Under the pieces are notes generated by a model. The model was given only the letters and a program-made list of their open reading frames with translations, was not told where the DNA came from and ran no database searches. 64,000 nucleotides of DNA from Paenibacillus tundrae (GTDB lineage Bacteria; Bacillota; Bacilli; Paenibacillales; Paenibacillaceae): the NCBI RefSeq assembly GCF_036884255.1, contig NZ_CP145605.1, positions 4,960,001-5,024,000 on the forward strand, given 5' to 3'. A program made the translations under genes and the position numbers. Shown here in pieces: positions 42,736 through 51,876 of the stretch; positions within the stretch are counted from its first letter, which is position 1, and each line of letters opens with the position of its first letter.

Positions 42736-45366
42736 TTAAACAACGTGCTCACTTACAAGTGATACAGCCACTTTCAGTGCTTCATCCAGCTTGGATGCGT
42801 CCTTACCTCCAGCTTGTGCCATATCAGGGCGTCCACCACCTCCGCCGCCGCACACAGCTGCAACTTCTTTGACAATCTTGCCCGCATGAAGACCTTGCTT
42901 CACTTGCTCTGCAGGTACAGCGACAACAAAGTTCACTTTACCATCTGCAGGAGCACCCAGAACGAGGACTGCATTAGGCAGTTTCGCCTTCAGTTCATCC
43001 GCTACAGTTCGCAGTGCATCCATGTTCGGAGCATCCACACGAGCCGCTAGCACCTGTGTGTTACCAGCTTGTACGACTTGGTCGGTCAGTTGACCTGCTT
43101 CCATAGCACTGAGTTTGCTTTGCAGGGATTCTGCTTCTCTCGCTGCTTCTTTCAATTGTTGATTCAAGCCTTCGATCCGTTTAGGCACATCAGCAACATT
43201 CGCTTTGAGCAAGGTAGCCGATTGTTTCAACAGTTCTAATTGACTCTCAACATAGAGATATGCACCACGACCCGTAACAGCTTCAATACGGCGCACACCG
43301 GAACCAATTCCGCTTTCGCTTACTAGTTTGAAAATTCCAATCTCCGATGTATTATTTACGTGGCAACCGCCGCAAAGTTCCAAACTGTAGTCTCCTACTT
43401 GAACTACGCGCACGATATCCCCGTATTTTTCACCAAATAGCGCCATTGCGCCCATTTCCTTGGCCTCATCGATCGCCTTCAATTCAATATTCACGTTCAA
43501 GCGATTCCAGATCTGTTCGTTAACCTGACGCTCGATCTCCGTCAATTCTTCCGGTGTGATGCTGCCGAAGTGTGAGAAGTCGAAACGCAGACGTTGTGGT
43601 TCAACCAGTGATCCTGCTTGATTAACGTGAGTTCCTAGTACATCCTTGAGCGCTTTGTGCAACAGGTGGGTTGCGGTATGGTTTTTGATAATATCCCCAC
43701 GTTTGGACGCATCCACCTCTGCTTTAATGACATCCCCTACACGCAGCTCACCAGCTTCTACCACAACCAAATGCACATGTTGTCCCATTGGAGCTTTGAA
43801 CAAGCCTTGAACTTTAGCAGTCATGTTAGCTCCGCGCAATAAACCTTGGTCACTGACTTGTCCGCCACTTTCCGCATAGAACGGTGTTTGGTCAAGGATG
43901 ACTTGGCAAGACTGCCCTTCACCGACAGCATCCACAAGCGCTTCGTCAGCAACAATAGCTACCACTTTCGCTTCCTTCAACAGGTCAGTATAACCAACAA
44001 ACTCGCTTTTAACCTCTAGATCAGCAAGAGGGCCACCTTGAGCCTTCATACTTTCGTTCTCTTGACGACCTGCACGTCCAAGATCACGTTGTCTCTGCAT
44101 CGATACATCGAATCCTTCACGGTCTACCGTGAGGCCATTCTCAGCTGCATAGTCTTCTGTGAGGTCAAACGGGAATCCATATGTGTCATACAATTTGAAA
44201 GCTTCTGGGCCACTTATCACTGTGCGTCCTTCCGCTTTAGCTGCTGCACTAATATCAGCCAGAATCGCCAATCCATCGCTAAGTGTTTCGTGGAAACGCT
44301 CTTCTTCCGTTTTGATGACTTTAGCAATGAACTCTTGCTTCTCCACCACTTCTGGATAGTACACGCCCATAACCTCACCGACAGTTGTTGTCAGTTCATA
44401 CAGGAACGGACGGTCTAGTCCAAGCACTTTACCGTAACGCACTGCACGGCGGAGCAAACGACGGATAACGTATCCACGGCCATCATTACCTGGCAAAATG
44501 CCATCACCTACAGCGAAAGAAACCGTACGGATGTGATCCGCAATCACTTTTAGCGCAACGTCAATTTCCACGCTATCATTATATTTAACACCAGCAAGTG
44601 CCGCTGTTCTTTGAATCATCGGTTGGAACAGGTCTGTATCGAAGTTGGAATCCACATTTTGAAGAATGGAAGCAAACCGCTCCAGCCCTGCGCCTGTATC
44701 AATATTTTTGTTCGGAAGCGGAGTATAGCTGCCATCTTTATTATGATTGAATTGGGAGAATACCAAGTTCCATACTTCAAGGTAACGCTCGTTTTCCCCA
44801 CCTGGATACATCTCTGGATCACTCATGTCGTTGCCATAAGCTTCACCGCGGTCATAGAAAATTTCCGTACATGGTCCACAAGGGCCTTCACCGATGTCCC
44901 AGAAGTTCTCGTCCAGCTTAATAATCCGTTCTGCCGGTAGACCAATCTTTTCGTTCCACAGCTTGAACGCTTCTTCGTCTTCTGGATATACCGTTACGGA
45001 CAGGCGCTCTGGGTCGAAACCAATCCACTCTTTGCTTGTCAGGAACTCCCATGCCCATTCGATGGTCTCTTCCTTGAAGTAATCACCAATGGAAAAGTTA
45101 CCTAACATTTCGAAAAATGTATGGTGACGGCGCGTTTTGCCGACATTCTCGATATCATTCGTACGAATACATTTTTGCGAGTTCGCAAGACGCGGATTCT
45201 CTGGCTTCTCACGACCGTCAAAATATGGTTTGAGTGGCGCCATACCTGCATTAATCCACAACAAAGATGGATCATTGTGAGGTACAAGAGATGCACTTGG
45301 TTCAATTTTATGACCTTTACTTGCAAAAAACTCTAACCATTTAGACCGGATTTCACTAGCTTTCAT
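42736..45366 (-). CDS. alaS: Alanyl-tRNA synthetase
   Basis: AlaS charges tRNA-Ala with alanine and edits mischarged products. The 876-residue length is usual. The N-terminal aminoacylation domain contains HKIEPSASLVPHNDPSLLWINAGMAPLKPYF and the class II core, and the editing domain has the zinc motif HTATHLLHKAL and CGGCHVNN. A C-terminal DHHA1-like domain ends in GGGGGGRPDMAQAGG. It has an ATG behind GGAGGAAGACC and is preceded by a T-box that binds tRNA-Ala, so uncharged tRNA should raise its expression. Confidence 0.97.
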   Translation of the reverse strand: MKASEIRSKWLEFFASKGHKIEPSASLVPHNDPSLLWINAGMAPLKPYFDGREKPENPRLANSQKCIRTNDIENVGKTRRHHTFFEMLGNFSIGDYFKEETIEWAWEFLTSKEWIGFDPERLSVTVYPEDEEAFKLWNEKIGLPAERIIKLDENFWDIGEGPCGPCTEIFYDRGEAYGNDMSDPEMYPGGENERYLEVWNLVFSQFNHNKDGSYTPLPNKNIDTGAGLERFASILQNVDSNFDTDLFQPMIQRTAALAGVKYNDSVEIDVALKVIADHIRTVSFAVGDGILPGNDGRGYVIRRLLRRAVRYGKVLGLDRPFLYELTTTVGEVMGVYYPEVVEKQEFIAKVIKTEEERFHETLSDGLAILADISAAAKAEGRTVISGPEAFKLYDTYGFPFDLTEDYAAENGLTVDREGFDVSMQRQRDLGRAGRQENESMKAQGGPLADLEVKSEFVGYTDLLKEAKVVAIVADEALVDAVGEGQSCQVILDQTPFYAESGGQVSDQGLLRGANMTAKVQGLFKAPMGQHVHLVVVEAGELRVGDVIKAEVDASKRGDIIKNHTATHLLHKALKDVLGTHVNQAGSLVEPQRLRFDFSHFGSITPEELTEIERQVNEQIWNRLNVNIELKAIDEAKEMGAMALFGEKYGDIVRVVQVGDYSLELCGGCHVNNTSEIGIFKLVSESGIGSGVRRIEAVTGRGAYLYVESQLELLKQSATLLKANVADVPKRIEGLNQQLKEAAREAESLQSKLSAMEAGQLTDQVVQAGNTQVLAARVDAPNMDALRTVADELKAKLPNAVLVLGAPADGKVNFVVAVPAEQVKQGLHAGKIVKEVAAVCGGGGGGRPDMAQAGGKDASKLDEALKVAVSLVSEHVV

Positions 45367-45450
45367 GTTGGTCTTCCTCCAATTTAATTATAATGTCCGG
45401 TGCTGTAACTCCCCGGTTTGTTAATCATGATAATGCGATAAAAACAACAC

Positions 45451-45480
45451 AAAAAACGCCCCTGATTATATCAGGGACGA
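45451..45480 (-). terminator. T-box terminator before alaS
   Basis: CGTCCCTGAT and ATCAGGGGCG pair on the minus strand and are followed by six T. The 5' arm overlaps the antiterminator region after the conserved T-box sequence. Binding of uncharged tRNA-Ala would favour the antiterminator instead. Confidence 0.88.
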
Positions 45481-45727
45481 TGTTATCGCGGTACCACCCT
45501 GGTTATTGCCATTTATCCAGGATAAATAGACAATCGCCTCGTTGATGCGAATAACGGTCGCTTCCGGCAGGGTTGTCCTGCACTCCGAAATTAGCTTTCT
45601 GCCGCTTCAACTTCCTAGACTCTTCCAGCCATCAGGCAGATTCAACTCTGCTCCGAAGGAGTCTATTCTCTGAGAAAGGAACCCCGGCATACTTGATTTC
45701 ATCATCGATTTCATAGTCTAAACATAC
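45451..45727 (-). promoter_or_regulatory. T-box riboswitch for tRNA-Ala
   Basis: The minus strand has the T-box sequence CCAGGGTGGTACCGCG (45502-45487), the signature bound by the tRNA acceptor end. Stem I can be traced. GAAAT near the 5' end pairs with ATTTC, the 5' side has AGTA then TGCCG, and the 3' side has CGGCA, GAAA and then the specifier GCT (45595-45593). GCU is an alanine codon, which matches the downstream alaS. The GAA next to the specifier and the AGTA opposite are the usual loop E motif. Confidence 0.95.
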
Positions 45728-45733
45728 ACCCTC

Positions 45734-45762
45734 ATTATATCGATATGCCTATCAGGTGTCAA
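45734..45762 (-). promoter_or_regulatory. Consensus promoter for alaS
   Basis: A perfect TTGACA (45762-45757) and a perfect TATAAT (45739-45734) lie 17 bases apart on the minus strand. Transcription would start near 45727 and produce the T-box leader. This is a full-strength sigma-A promoter, so expression is probably set at the level of T-box termination. Confidence 0.85.
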
Positions 45763-45791
45763 CGCACGTCACTTCCGCTTCCAGACTGGCT

Positions 45792-46859
45792 CTATTCAAT
45801 CCTCCGCTTAATGTAATATGCGAAGAAATGCTGCATAATCACTTTCAAGACGGCAAAGACAGGTACAGCGAGAATAAGTCCAACAATGCCGGCCAGCTCT
45901 CCCCCAACGAGAAGGGCAAAGATAATCGACAGCGGATGCAGGTGCAATGTTCGCCCGACCACCTGTGGTGAGATGACGTTACTTTCTAATACCTGACATA
46001 ACGTATTAACGATGACCACGAACAGCACCATTTTGAGAGATACGGTGGACGCCATTACGACTGCAGGTGCTGCCCCCAGAAACGGCCCCAGATAAGGAAC
46101 GATATTAAACACCGCAACAATGCTTGCCAGTAATAAGGCATACGGCATATCGACAATCACGTAACCGATGTAGGCAAAGATCCCCACGATTACACACACA
46201 ATAAATTGCCCACGAATGTAATTGCCCAGTGCAGCATCAATCTCTTTCATAACTGAAACAATGGCCTTGCGACGTGAGCGGGGTAAGTAGGCAACAACCG
46301 TACGCTCAAATACTTCAAAGTCCTTAAGCATATAGAAAATAAGAAAAGGCACGATGAATACGTTGAACAATACGTTAATTGTTGCTCCGATATTATCCAT
46401 CAGCACCGTAATTCCTTGGGTCAGCCGATCCTCCATCTGAAAAAACCAGCTATTCATGCCTGTGCGCACGCTTGGCGGCATTAACTTGTTATCCATGCTA
46501 TTCATCAAACTTTGGGCTCGCATCGAAAGCTCTGGCATATGTTCATTCAACTCTTCCAGTTGTTCAATCAATACAGGAATCACATTCATTAAGATCACGC
46601 CGATACAGGTCAGGAAAAAAGCATAAATCAGCAGGACTGCAATTGTCCTCGGCACTTTACGTCCGCCTAGCATACTTACAATTGGATTCAGAACATAAGA
46701 TATGATGAGGGCAACGATGAATGGTGCCAGAACTGTTTTCAGAAATCCATATATATGAAGCAGCAATGGCCTTAACAACCAGATAAAATATAAAATAATC
46801 AAGCCCAGCAGCAGCCAGATGGCGTAACGGAACAGCTTGTGTTTGGTTAATTGCTCCAC
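45792..46859 (-). CDS. yrrI: AI-2E family transporter (YrrI)
   Basis: The 355-residue protein has eight or so hydrophobic segments starting at LFRYAIWLLLGLIILYFIWLL and contains LYMLKDFEVFERTV and the membrane-rich VAVFNIVPYLGPFLGAAPAVVMA block typical of the AI-2E family. Its position next to alaS matches B. subtilis yrrI. The start is GTG at 46859 with GGGAGAG upstream. Substrate unknown; the AI-2 label is only the family name. It is a different paralogue from the protein at 32043. Confidence 0.88.
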   Translation of the reverse strand: MEQLTKHKLFRYAIWLLLGLIILYFIWLLRPLLLHIYGFLKTVLAPFIVALIISYVLNPIVSMLGGRKVPRTIAVLLIYAFFLTCIGVILMNVIPVLIEQLEELNEHMPELSMRAQSLMNSMDNKLMPPSVRTGMNSWFFQMEDRLTQGITVLMDNIGATINVLFNVFIVPFLIFYMLKDFEVFERTVVAYLPRSRRKAIVSVMKEIDAALGNYIRGQFIVCVIVGIFAYIGYVIVDMPYALLLASIVAVFNIVPYLGPFLGAAPAVVMASTVSLKMVLFVVIVNTLCQVLESNVISPQVVGRTLHLHPLSIIFALLVGGELAGIVGLILAVPVFAVLKVIMQHFFAYYIKRRIE

Positions 46860-47248
46860 TTGTATCTCTCCCTTTTGGACTGGCTCTGAAAGTCAGTATA
46901 TGTAGGAAAGAGAATATTTATTATTAGGACATGTCTCAAAACTCGCTAAAGCGCATCTTTTACCGCCTTTTTGCCCCCGCTGCATACTTCGGATTTTTCA
47001 CACACGTACTAGAGGTTGTTCAAAAAAGCCCGAAACCGCATTTATTGAACATGCACTATATCTAAACGCAAAAACGCCCCCTTCTCATTGAGAAGGAGAC
47101 GCATGTTGTAATCCGGTCGAGCATATATTATGGCATACTCTATGAATTACTATGTAACCACACATCTATATGCCCTGTCCCGCATATTGCAACAGCATTT
47201 AACGACATAAACTGTCATCAAACCGCATATAGAGGAAGTTCATTGACT
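46860..47248. other. Gene-free stretch with a terminator and possible repeat element
   Basis: This 389-base gap contains the terminator at 47070-47101 and a stretch at 46925-47045 (GGACATGTCTCAAAACTCGC ... GAGGTTGTTCAAAAAAG) with no coding signal. On the minus strand that stretch begins TTTTTTGAACAACCTC and ends GAGTTTTGAGACATGTCC, a form that resembles a dispersed intergenic element. The rest has no clear feature. Confidence 0.4.
47070..47101 (-). terminator. Terminator after the zinc-ribbon gene
   Basis: CTCCTTCTC and GAGAAGGGGG pair on the minus strand around a three-base loop, followed by TTTTT. It lies about 150 bases downstream of the zinc-ribbon gene on its strand. Confidence 0.6.
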
Positions 47249-47458
47249 TTAAGAAGATGCGTGCAGGTGAGGGAAGTCTTGTGGTAACTCTTCCCCGAAG
47301 AACAAGTCATCGAGTGAGCTAAGTGTGCCGTCTTCTTCTACCTGATACACAGACATCTTCTCTCCGTTCACCGTTAATTCGATAAAGCATCCCCAGCAAT
47401 AAAACTGGTGGGAACCAATTTTCCCGATATCTTTGGAACTACAGTTTGGACATTTCAT
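47249..47458 (-). CDS. Small zinc-ribbon protein, unknown function
   Basis: The 69-residue product has two cysteine pairs (CPNC near the start and CWGC about 20 residues later), a likely zinc ribbon, followed by an acidic C-terminal half (VYQVEEDGTLSSLDDLFFGEE). I do not recognise a family beyond this. The start at 47458 is eight bases after AGGTGA; an ATG two codons earlier is possible. The gene is 11 bases after the PRC-barrel gene, so the two are probably cotranscribed. Confidence 0.75.
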   Translation of the reverse strand: MKCPNCSSKDIGKIGSHQFYCWGCFIELTVNGEKMSVYQVEEDGTLSSLDDLFFGEELPQDFPHLHASS

Positions 47459-47468
47459 ATTCATTCAC

Positions 47469-47990
47469 CTATCCATTAACAGAATGAATGGCATTTTCCA
47501 AGCGCTGCTCACTCAGTGGAGGTACCATAACGGCATTTTCCCCGATAGACATATCGCTTGTACATGGCAGCCATTTACGGCCCTCAATCAGATCGGACAC
47601 GAACCCGTCCGTAATTTCAATCCCTATTATTGTATTTCCCAACTCTTGGTCAAAATAAACATCAGAGATTCGTCCTAATAACAAACCCTCTTCAGTAAGT
47701 ACATTTCTCTCCTTCAATTTAGACTGACCGAGAAGGTACGTATGTTTTATGTCGTCGGCTCCCGTCTTGCGGACAGCCTGTTGATTACGGATCATGACGG
47801 CATCTTCGCCGTAGGCAACGATATCTTGCCACTGCACGATTTTGACATGACTGGTAAACAGGCCTTTGTTCTCAAGTTCAATGCCTTCAATTTTCCAATC
47901 GTCACTCACAATGAAATCCTGGATTTTGCCGACCTGTTTGCCATCCTCAACATCAAAAACAGCTAGACCGATCATTTCCTGAAGCTTCAT
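47469..47990 (-). CDS. yrrD: PRC-barrel domain protein (YrrD-like)
   Basis: This 173-residue protein has two PRC-barrel-like halves. The first is MIGLAVFDVEDGKQVGKIQDFIVSDDWKIEGIELENKG, the second VLTEEGLLLGRISDVYFDQELGNTIIGIEITDG. PRC barrels occur in RNA-processing and photosynthetic proteins and as free-standing proteins; the role here is unknown. It matches yrrD of the B. subtilis alaS-mnmA region. The start follows GGGGGACCC. No membrane segment is present. Confidence 0.85.
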   Translation of the reverse strand: MKLQEMIGLAVFDVEDGKQVGKIQDFIVSDDWKIEGIELENKGLFTSHVKIVQWQDIVAYGEDAVMIRNQQAVRKTGADDIKHTYLLGQSKLKERNVLTEEGLLLGRISDVYFDQELGNTIIGIEITDGFVSDLIEGRKWLPCTSDMSIGENAVMVPPLSEQRLENAIHSVNG

Positions 47991-48155
47991 CGTAGGGTCC
48001 CCCTCATCTTCTTATCATTAAATAGGCGCGGTGCTATCATTGTTAGGTATGCCCAAAGCTTATGAATGGCAATCAGATACCAACATGCAAACCGCTCTAT
48101 CCAACCGATGAAATGGAACTTCTTCCCTCCTTATGTCCCATGTGTAAAGATCCCC

Positions 48156-49307
48156 TTAGGGTCTATTACGCAGTCGCCCAAGAATGGTTCCAATTTTTTC
48201 GGCGGTTATCCTGATTTCTTCCGTAGTATTACCCAATCCCCAGCTAAAACGAATCGCTGAATGCAAAAATGCTTCTGGAAGCTTCATCGCTTTGAGCACA
48301 TGGGACAATTCAAGAGAACCTGATGTACATGCCGAGCCGCTGGCAACAGCAATCCCCTCCATATCGAGGTTCATTAACATCGTTTCCGTTGACACTTCAG
48401 GGAAGCTAATATTTATAATGTTGGGAAGCGTGAATTCGGGATGGCCGTTCACATGAAAATGCTCTGCGCCCACGTTCTCCTCCAATTGTTGAAGCAACAA
48501 TGCTCTAAGCTGCAGATCATGCTCGTAACGCATTTGTTGTTCTGCCGAAACAAGTCGTAATGCTTCAGCGAATCCGGCAATGCCCGCCATGTTCTCTGTT
48601 CCTGCACGTCTCTGCCGCTCCTGCAACCCTCCGTGTGCTCTTGCTTCCAGTACAACGCCACGCCGCACATAGAGTGCACCGACACCTTGCGGCCCATTGA
48701 TTTTGTGAGCAGAGAAACTAATCAAATCCACGGGCAAGTCATGACAGGAAATTTGTTGTGTACCCAATGCTTGAACCGCATCGGTATGGAACCAGATATT
48801 ATGCTGTCTTGCAAGCTCACCAATCTCACGTATAGGCTGAATTGTACCCACTTCATTGTTGGCAAACATAATCGTAATCAGAATCGTGTCTGGGCGAATG
48901 GCATCACGTAACTCATCCACGTTAATTCTTCCGTGTTGATCAACAGGCAGATAAGTTACTTCGTACCCTTGACGCTCCAATTCTTGACATGTATGCAATA
49001 CGGCATGATGTTCAATCTCCGTTGTAATGACATGACGTCCACGATCTTTTCTTGCTGACACCGCACCAAAAATAGCTAGATTATCACTTTCCGTTCCACC
49101 CCCAGTGAATACTAGCTCGTCCGGCAAACAGTCCAAAGCCTTGGCTACAGCATCTCTTGAGCCGCTGACAACGCGTTTGGCATCTCGTCCAAATGCATGA
49201 ATACTAGACGCATTCCCATATTGCTCTGTCATAACTTTCATCATCGCTTCTGCGACTTGTGGATGCATTGGTGTGGATGCAGCGTGATCCAGGTAGATTC
49301 TTTGCAT
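48156..49307 (-). CDS. yrvO: Cysteine desulfurase (YrvO-like)
   Basis: This PLP enzyme takes sulfur from cysteine and feeds it to MnmA for 2-thiouridine in tRNA. The 383-residue product has IYLDHAASTPMHPQV at the start, the PLP lysine in SFSAHKINGPQGVGALY and the persulfide-forming cysteine in GSACTSGSLELSHVL. Its neighbours cymR and mnmA match B. subtilis yrvO, where it pairs with MnmA. GAGTGAAG precedes the ATG. It is 158 bases after cymR on the same strand, with a hairpin between. Confidence 0.95.
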   Translation of the reverse strand: MQRIYLDHAASTPMHPQVAEAMMKVMTEQYGNASSIHAFGRDAKRVVSGSRDAVAKALDCLPDELVFTGGGTESDNLAIFGAVSARKDRGRHVITTEIEHHAVLHTCQELERQGYEVTYLPVDQHGRINVDELRDAIRPDTILITIMFANNEVGTIQPIREIGELARQHNIWFHTDAVQALGTQQISCHDLPVDLISFSAHKINGPQGVGALYVRRGVVLEARAHGGLQERQRRAGTENMAGIAGFAEALRLVSAEQQMRYEHDLQLRALLLQQLEENVGAEHFHVNGHPEFTLPNIINISFPEVSTETMLMNLDMEGIAVASGSACTSGSLELSHVLKAMKLPEAFLHSAIRFSWGLGNTTEEIRITAEKIGTILGRLRNRP

Positions 49308-49390
49308 TTCACTTCACTCCGTTATCGTTAAAGTACGAATTCGCAATTAAATTTACATGTACAACTATGTTTAAAAGCTCGTTGCATGGC

Positions 49391-49414
49391 TAAAGCCCCC
49401 ATAATGGGGGCTTT
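49391..49414 (-). terminator. Hairpin between cymR and yrvO
   Basis: TAAAGCCCCC and GGGGGCTTTA form a perfect 10-base stem with a five-base loop. Only three T follow on the minus strand. It could partly terminate transcription after cymR or stabilise the mRNA end. Confidence 0.55.
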
Positions 49415-49465
49415 ATATGTGTGATCTCTGATGCTCGTCATCTTATTTAGATATGGAACATTTCA

Positions 49466-49885
49466 TTAAATGTAGAACATATAGCTGTCTTTTTTCTCCT
49501 GATCCTCGAACGTAATAAGATCCTTCAATGTCGTGGAATCCAGCACCTCTGCAATGCTATCACGAATACGCAGCCATAGATCCCGTTTAGCTGGGTCATC
49601 TTCTTCAGTGAAGTCCACCGGAGAGATCGGCCCTTCCAGTACGCGAATCACGTCACCTGCGGTTACTGTCGCAGGATCGCCTGCGAGAATGTAGCCACCG
49701 TATGCACCGCGAATACTTTTAACAAGTCCTGCATTACGCAGCGGAGCGATCAGTTGCTCCAGATAATGCTCGGAAAGCTGGTTGCGCTCGGCAATGCTTT
49801 TAAGTGATGTAGGGCCTTCGCCTGTTCTTGCAGCCAGCTCCATCATGATTGTGAGACCGTAGCGGCCTTTTGTTGATATCTTCAA
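49466..49885 (-). CDS. cymR: Rrf2-family cysteine metabolism repressor CymR
   Basis: CymR is the global repressor of cysteine and sulfur uptake genes in Firmicutes and works with CysK. The 139-residue Rrf2 protein has the winged-helix N-terminus MKISTKGRYGLTIMMELAA and the recognition segment LSEHYLEQLIAPLRNAGLVKSIRGAYGGYIL. The three-cysteine [Fe-S] motif of IscR is absent, as in CymR. The start is a TTG at 49885 with AGAGGTGA upstream, which gives the exact CymR N-terminus; a TTG at 49903 lies inside that signal. It is next to yrvO, as in B. subtilis. Confidence 0.94.
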   Translation of the reverse strand: MKISTKGRYGLTIMMELAARTGEGPTSLKSIAERNQLSEHYLEQLIAPLRNAGLVKSIRGAYGGYILAGDPATVTAGDVIRVLEGPISPVDFTEEDDPAKRDLWLRIRDSIAEVLDSTTLKDLITFEDQEKKDSYMFYI

Positions 49886-50208
49886 AGGAGTCACCTCTTT
49901 CAATTTTCGAAAAAACGCACGATAAATCTGAACTTACCCTATGTGATTCATGACCGTCTTTCCCTTATGGTGTGGTTAAGAATGGGAAAATACAGGTCTT
50001 ATACTTCTAATCCTACGTATTCCGATCATAACCCTCAGCTAATGTTAACATATCTGTCTGCGTTATGGAAAACAAAGATTGACGATTTTCAAAAAATGTA
50101 CGCCTACAGTGGACACTATCCAAAATTGGCCGGGTGTATCGTAACTTAGACCAGGTTATGCTAAAATGGATAAACGAAACACATTTATATATAGAAGTGG
50201 TGATAACG
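49886..50208. other. Intergenic region between cymR and mnmA
   Basis: The two genes diverge across 323 bases. A possible extended -10 (TGCTAAAAT) lies at 50159-50167, about 40 bases before mnmA, without a good -35. Nothing else of note was found; no coding signal is seen. Confidence 0.4.
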
Positions 50209-51333
50209 ATGTCCAAAACAATTGAAAATACACGGGTCGTCGTTGGCATGTCCGGAGGTGTCGATTCTTCCGTAACTGCGCTCTTATTGAAAGAGCAAGG
50301 ATACGATGTCATCGGCATTTTCATGAAAAACTGGGATGACACAGACGAGTTCGGCCACTGTACCGCTGAAGAAGATTCAGAGGATGTGCGCCGGGTTTGT
50401 GAACAGATCGGCATTCCATACTACACTGTCAACTTCGAGAAAGAATACTTTGATAAAGTATTTTCCTATTTCCTTGATGAATATAAGTCAGGTCGCACGC
50501 CAAATCCTGATGTCATGTGTAATCGTGAGATCAAGTTCGGCGAATTCCTGAACAAAGCGCTTGATCTGGGTGCAGATTATGTAGCAACAGGTCACTACGC
50601 CCGCCTTGTTGAAGAGGATGGTCAATTCAAACTGCTGCGTGGTGTAGACAATAACAAGGATCAGACCTATTTCCTTAACGCTCTCAATCAGAACCAGCTA
50701 TCCAAAGCAATGTTCCCGATCGGTCATCTTCCTAAACCGGAAGTACGCAAAATTGCTGAAGCAGCCGGTCTGTACACTGCGAAGAAAAAAGATAGTACAG
50801 GTGTCTGCTTTATTGGCGAGCGCAACTTCAAAGAGTTCCTGAGTAACTACCTACCTGCCAAAGGTGGAGATATGGTCGATATCGTTACTGGTGAAGTCAA
50901 AGGTCGTCATGATGGCCTAATGTACTACACACTTGGACAGCGCCAAGGTCTCGGTATTGGTGGGTCTGGTAATGGTGAGCCTTGGTTTGTTGCTGATAAG
51001 GATCTAGAGCGTAATCAATTGCTCGTTGTACAGGGCGATGCCCATGCAAGCTTGTACTCAACAGGGCTCACAGCAACTGGTGTAAACTGGATTGCCGGCG
51101 CCGAGAAGGTGCCTAACGTTCCATTCCGCTGTACCGCAAAATTCCGTTATCGCCAGCCAGATCAAGGCGTAACGCTGACATGGCAAGCAGACGGTAGTGT
51201 CGATGTACAATTCGACCAACAGCAAAAAGCCATTACGCCAGGACAAGCTGTCGTTTTCTACGACGGAGAAGTATGCCTGGGCGGTGGAACCATTGATCAA
51301 GTGCAAAAGGTACCTGTACCCGCAATGCAATAA
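50209..51333 (+). CDS. mnmA: tRNA-specific 2-thiouridylase
   Basis: MnmA adds sulfur to wobble U34 of tRNA-Lys, -Glu and -Gln. The 374-residue product has the ATP-binding GMSGGVDSS (near residue 15), NPDVMCNREIKFG with the first catalytic cysteine, and DSTGVCFIGER with the second. The start at 50209 gives MSKTIENTRVVVGMSGG, the family N-terminus; upstream in-frame starts have no ribosome binding site. The gene is on the opposite strand from cymR and yrvO, unlike B. subtilis where they form one unit. Its sulfur donor is presumably YrvO. Confidence 0.96.
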   Translation: MSKTIENTRVVVGMSGGVDSSVTALLLKEQGYDVIGIFMKNWDDTDEFGHCTAEEDSEDVRRVCEQIGIPYYTVNFEKEYFDKVFSYFLDEYKSGRTPNPDVMCNREIKFGEFLNKALDLGADYVATGHYARLVEEDGQFKLLRGVDNNKDQTYFLNALNQNQLSKAMFPIGHLPKPEVRKIAEAAGLYTAKKKDSTGVCFIGERNFKEFLSNYLPAKGGDMVDIVTGEVKGRHDGLMYYTLGQRQGLGIGGSGNGEPWFVADKDLERNQLLVVQGDAHASLYSTGLTATGVNWIAGAEKVPNVPFRCTAKFRYRQPDQGVTLTWQADGSVDVQFDQQQKAITPGQAVVFYDGEVCLGGGTIDQVQKVPVPAMQ

Positions 51334-51414
51334 CAAACACTCTTTATGATGTAGTGTAGGGCTGTTTGCACAGTCCTTCCATTATCATGAAGAAAGCCTT
51401 GTATCTCGATAAGA

Positions 51415-51453
51415 AAAGCCACCTTTCATGTATACCATGAGAGATGGCTTTTT
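51415..51453. terminator. Bidirectional terminator after mnmA
   Basis: AAAAGCCACCTTTCATG and CATGAGAGATGGCTTTTTT pair with two G-T pairs around a short loop. It lies between the convergent mnmA and fluoride-channel genes. Confidence 0.85.
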
Positions 51454-51519
51454 TCCTGCTTTTTATTGCAAAAAAAATAAATTTTTCTATCTTGGCAACT
51501 CACCTGATTTCCTCGTTCG

Positions 51520-51876
51520 TCACACGATCCAGGTTCCTACATAAGCAGCAGCAACACCTAGCACGACCGAACTAACGACGTACACCGCAGCTCTCGCATA
51601 ACGCGCTTGATTCAACAAGCCCAGTGTTTCATACCCGAAGGTGGAGAAGGTGGTATATGCTCCGCAAAAACCTGTACCCCCTACCACCCATAACCAATCA
51701 GGTATGATAGCCGACTGGTGGCAGCCATATAGTAAACCCAGCAATAGAGAACCACTAATATTAATTATCCAGGTTCCCCACGGAAACCCCGTACCGATGG
51801 ATCCCGAGATCCATTTTCCCAGGCTATAACGAAGCAATGCACCCACCATACCTGCACACCCAATCCACAGGATCAT
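51520..51876 (-). CDS. crcB: Fluoride channel subunit CrcB/FluC, second copy
   Basis: This 118-residue, four-helix membrane protein exports fluoride. GALLRYSLGKW, FPWGTWIINISGSLLLGLLYG and GTGFCGAYTTFSTFGYE are the family landmarks. It is the second of two adjacent copies; the 4-base ATGA overlap with the first copy indicates coupling, and in many Firmicutes such pairs form a heterodimer. The start at 51876 was chosen because it sits in that overlap; the longer frame to 51993 runs inside the first gene. Confidence 0.93.
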   Translation of the reverse strand: MILWIGCAGMVGALLRYSLGKWISGSIGTGFPWGTWIINISGSLLLGLLYGCHQSAIIPDWLWVVGGTGFCGAYTTFSTFGYETLGLLNQARYARAAVYVVSSVVLGVAAAYVGTWIV

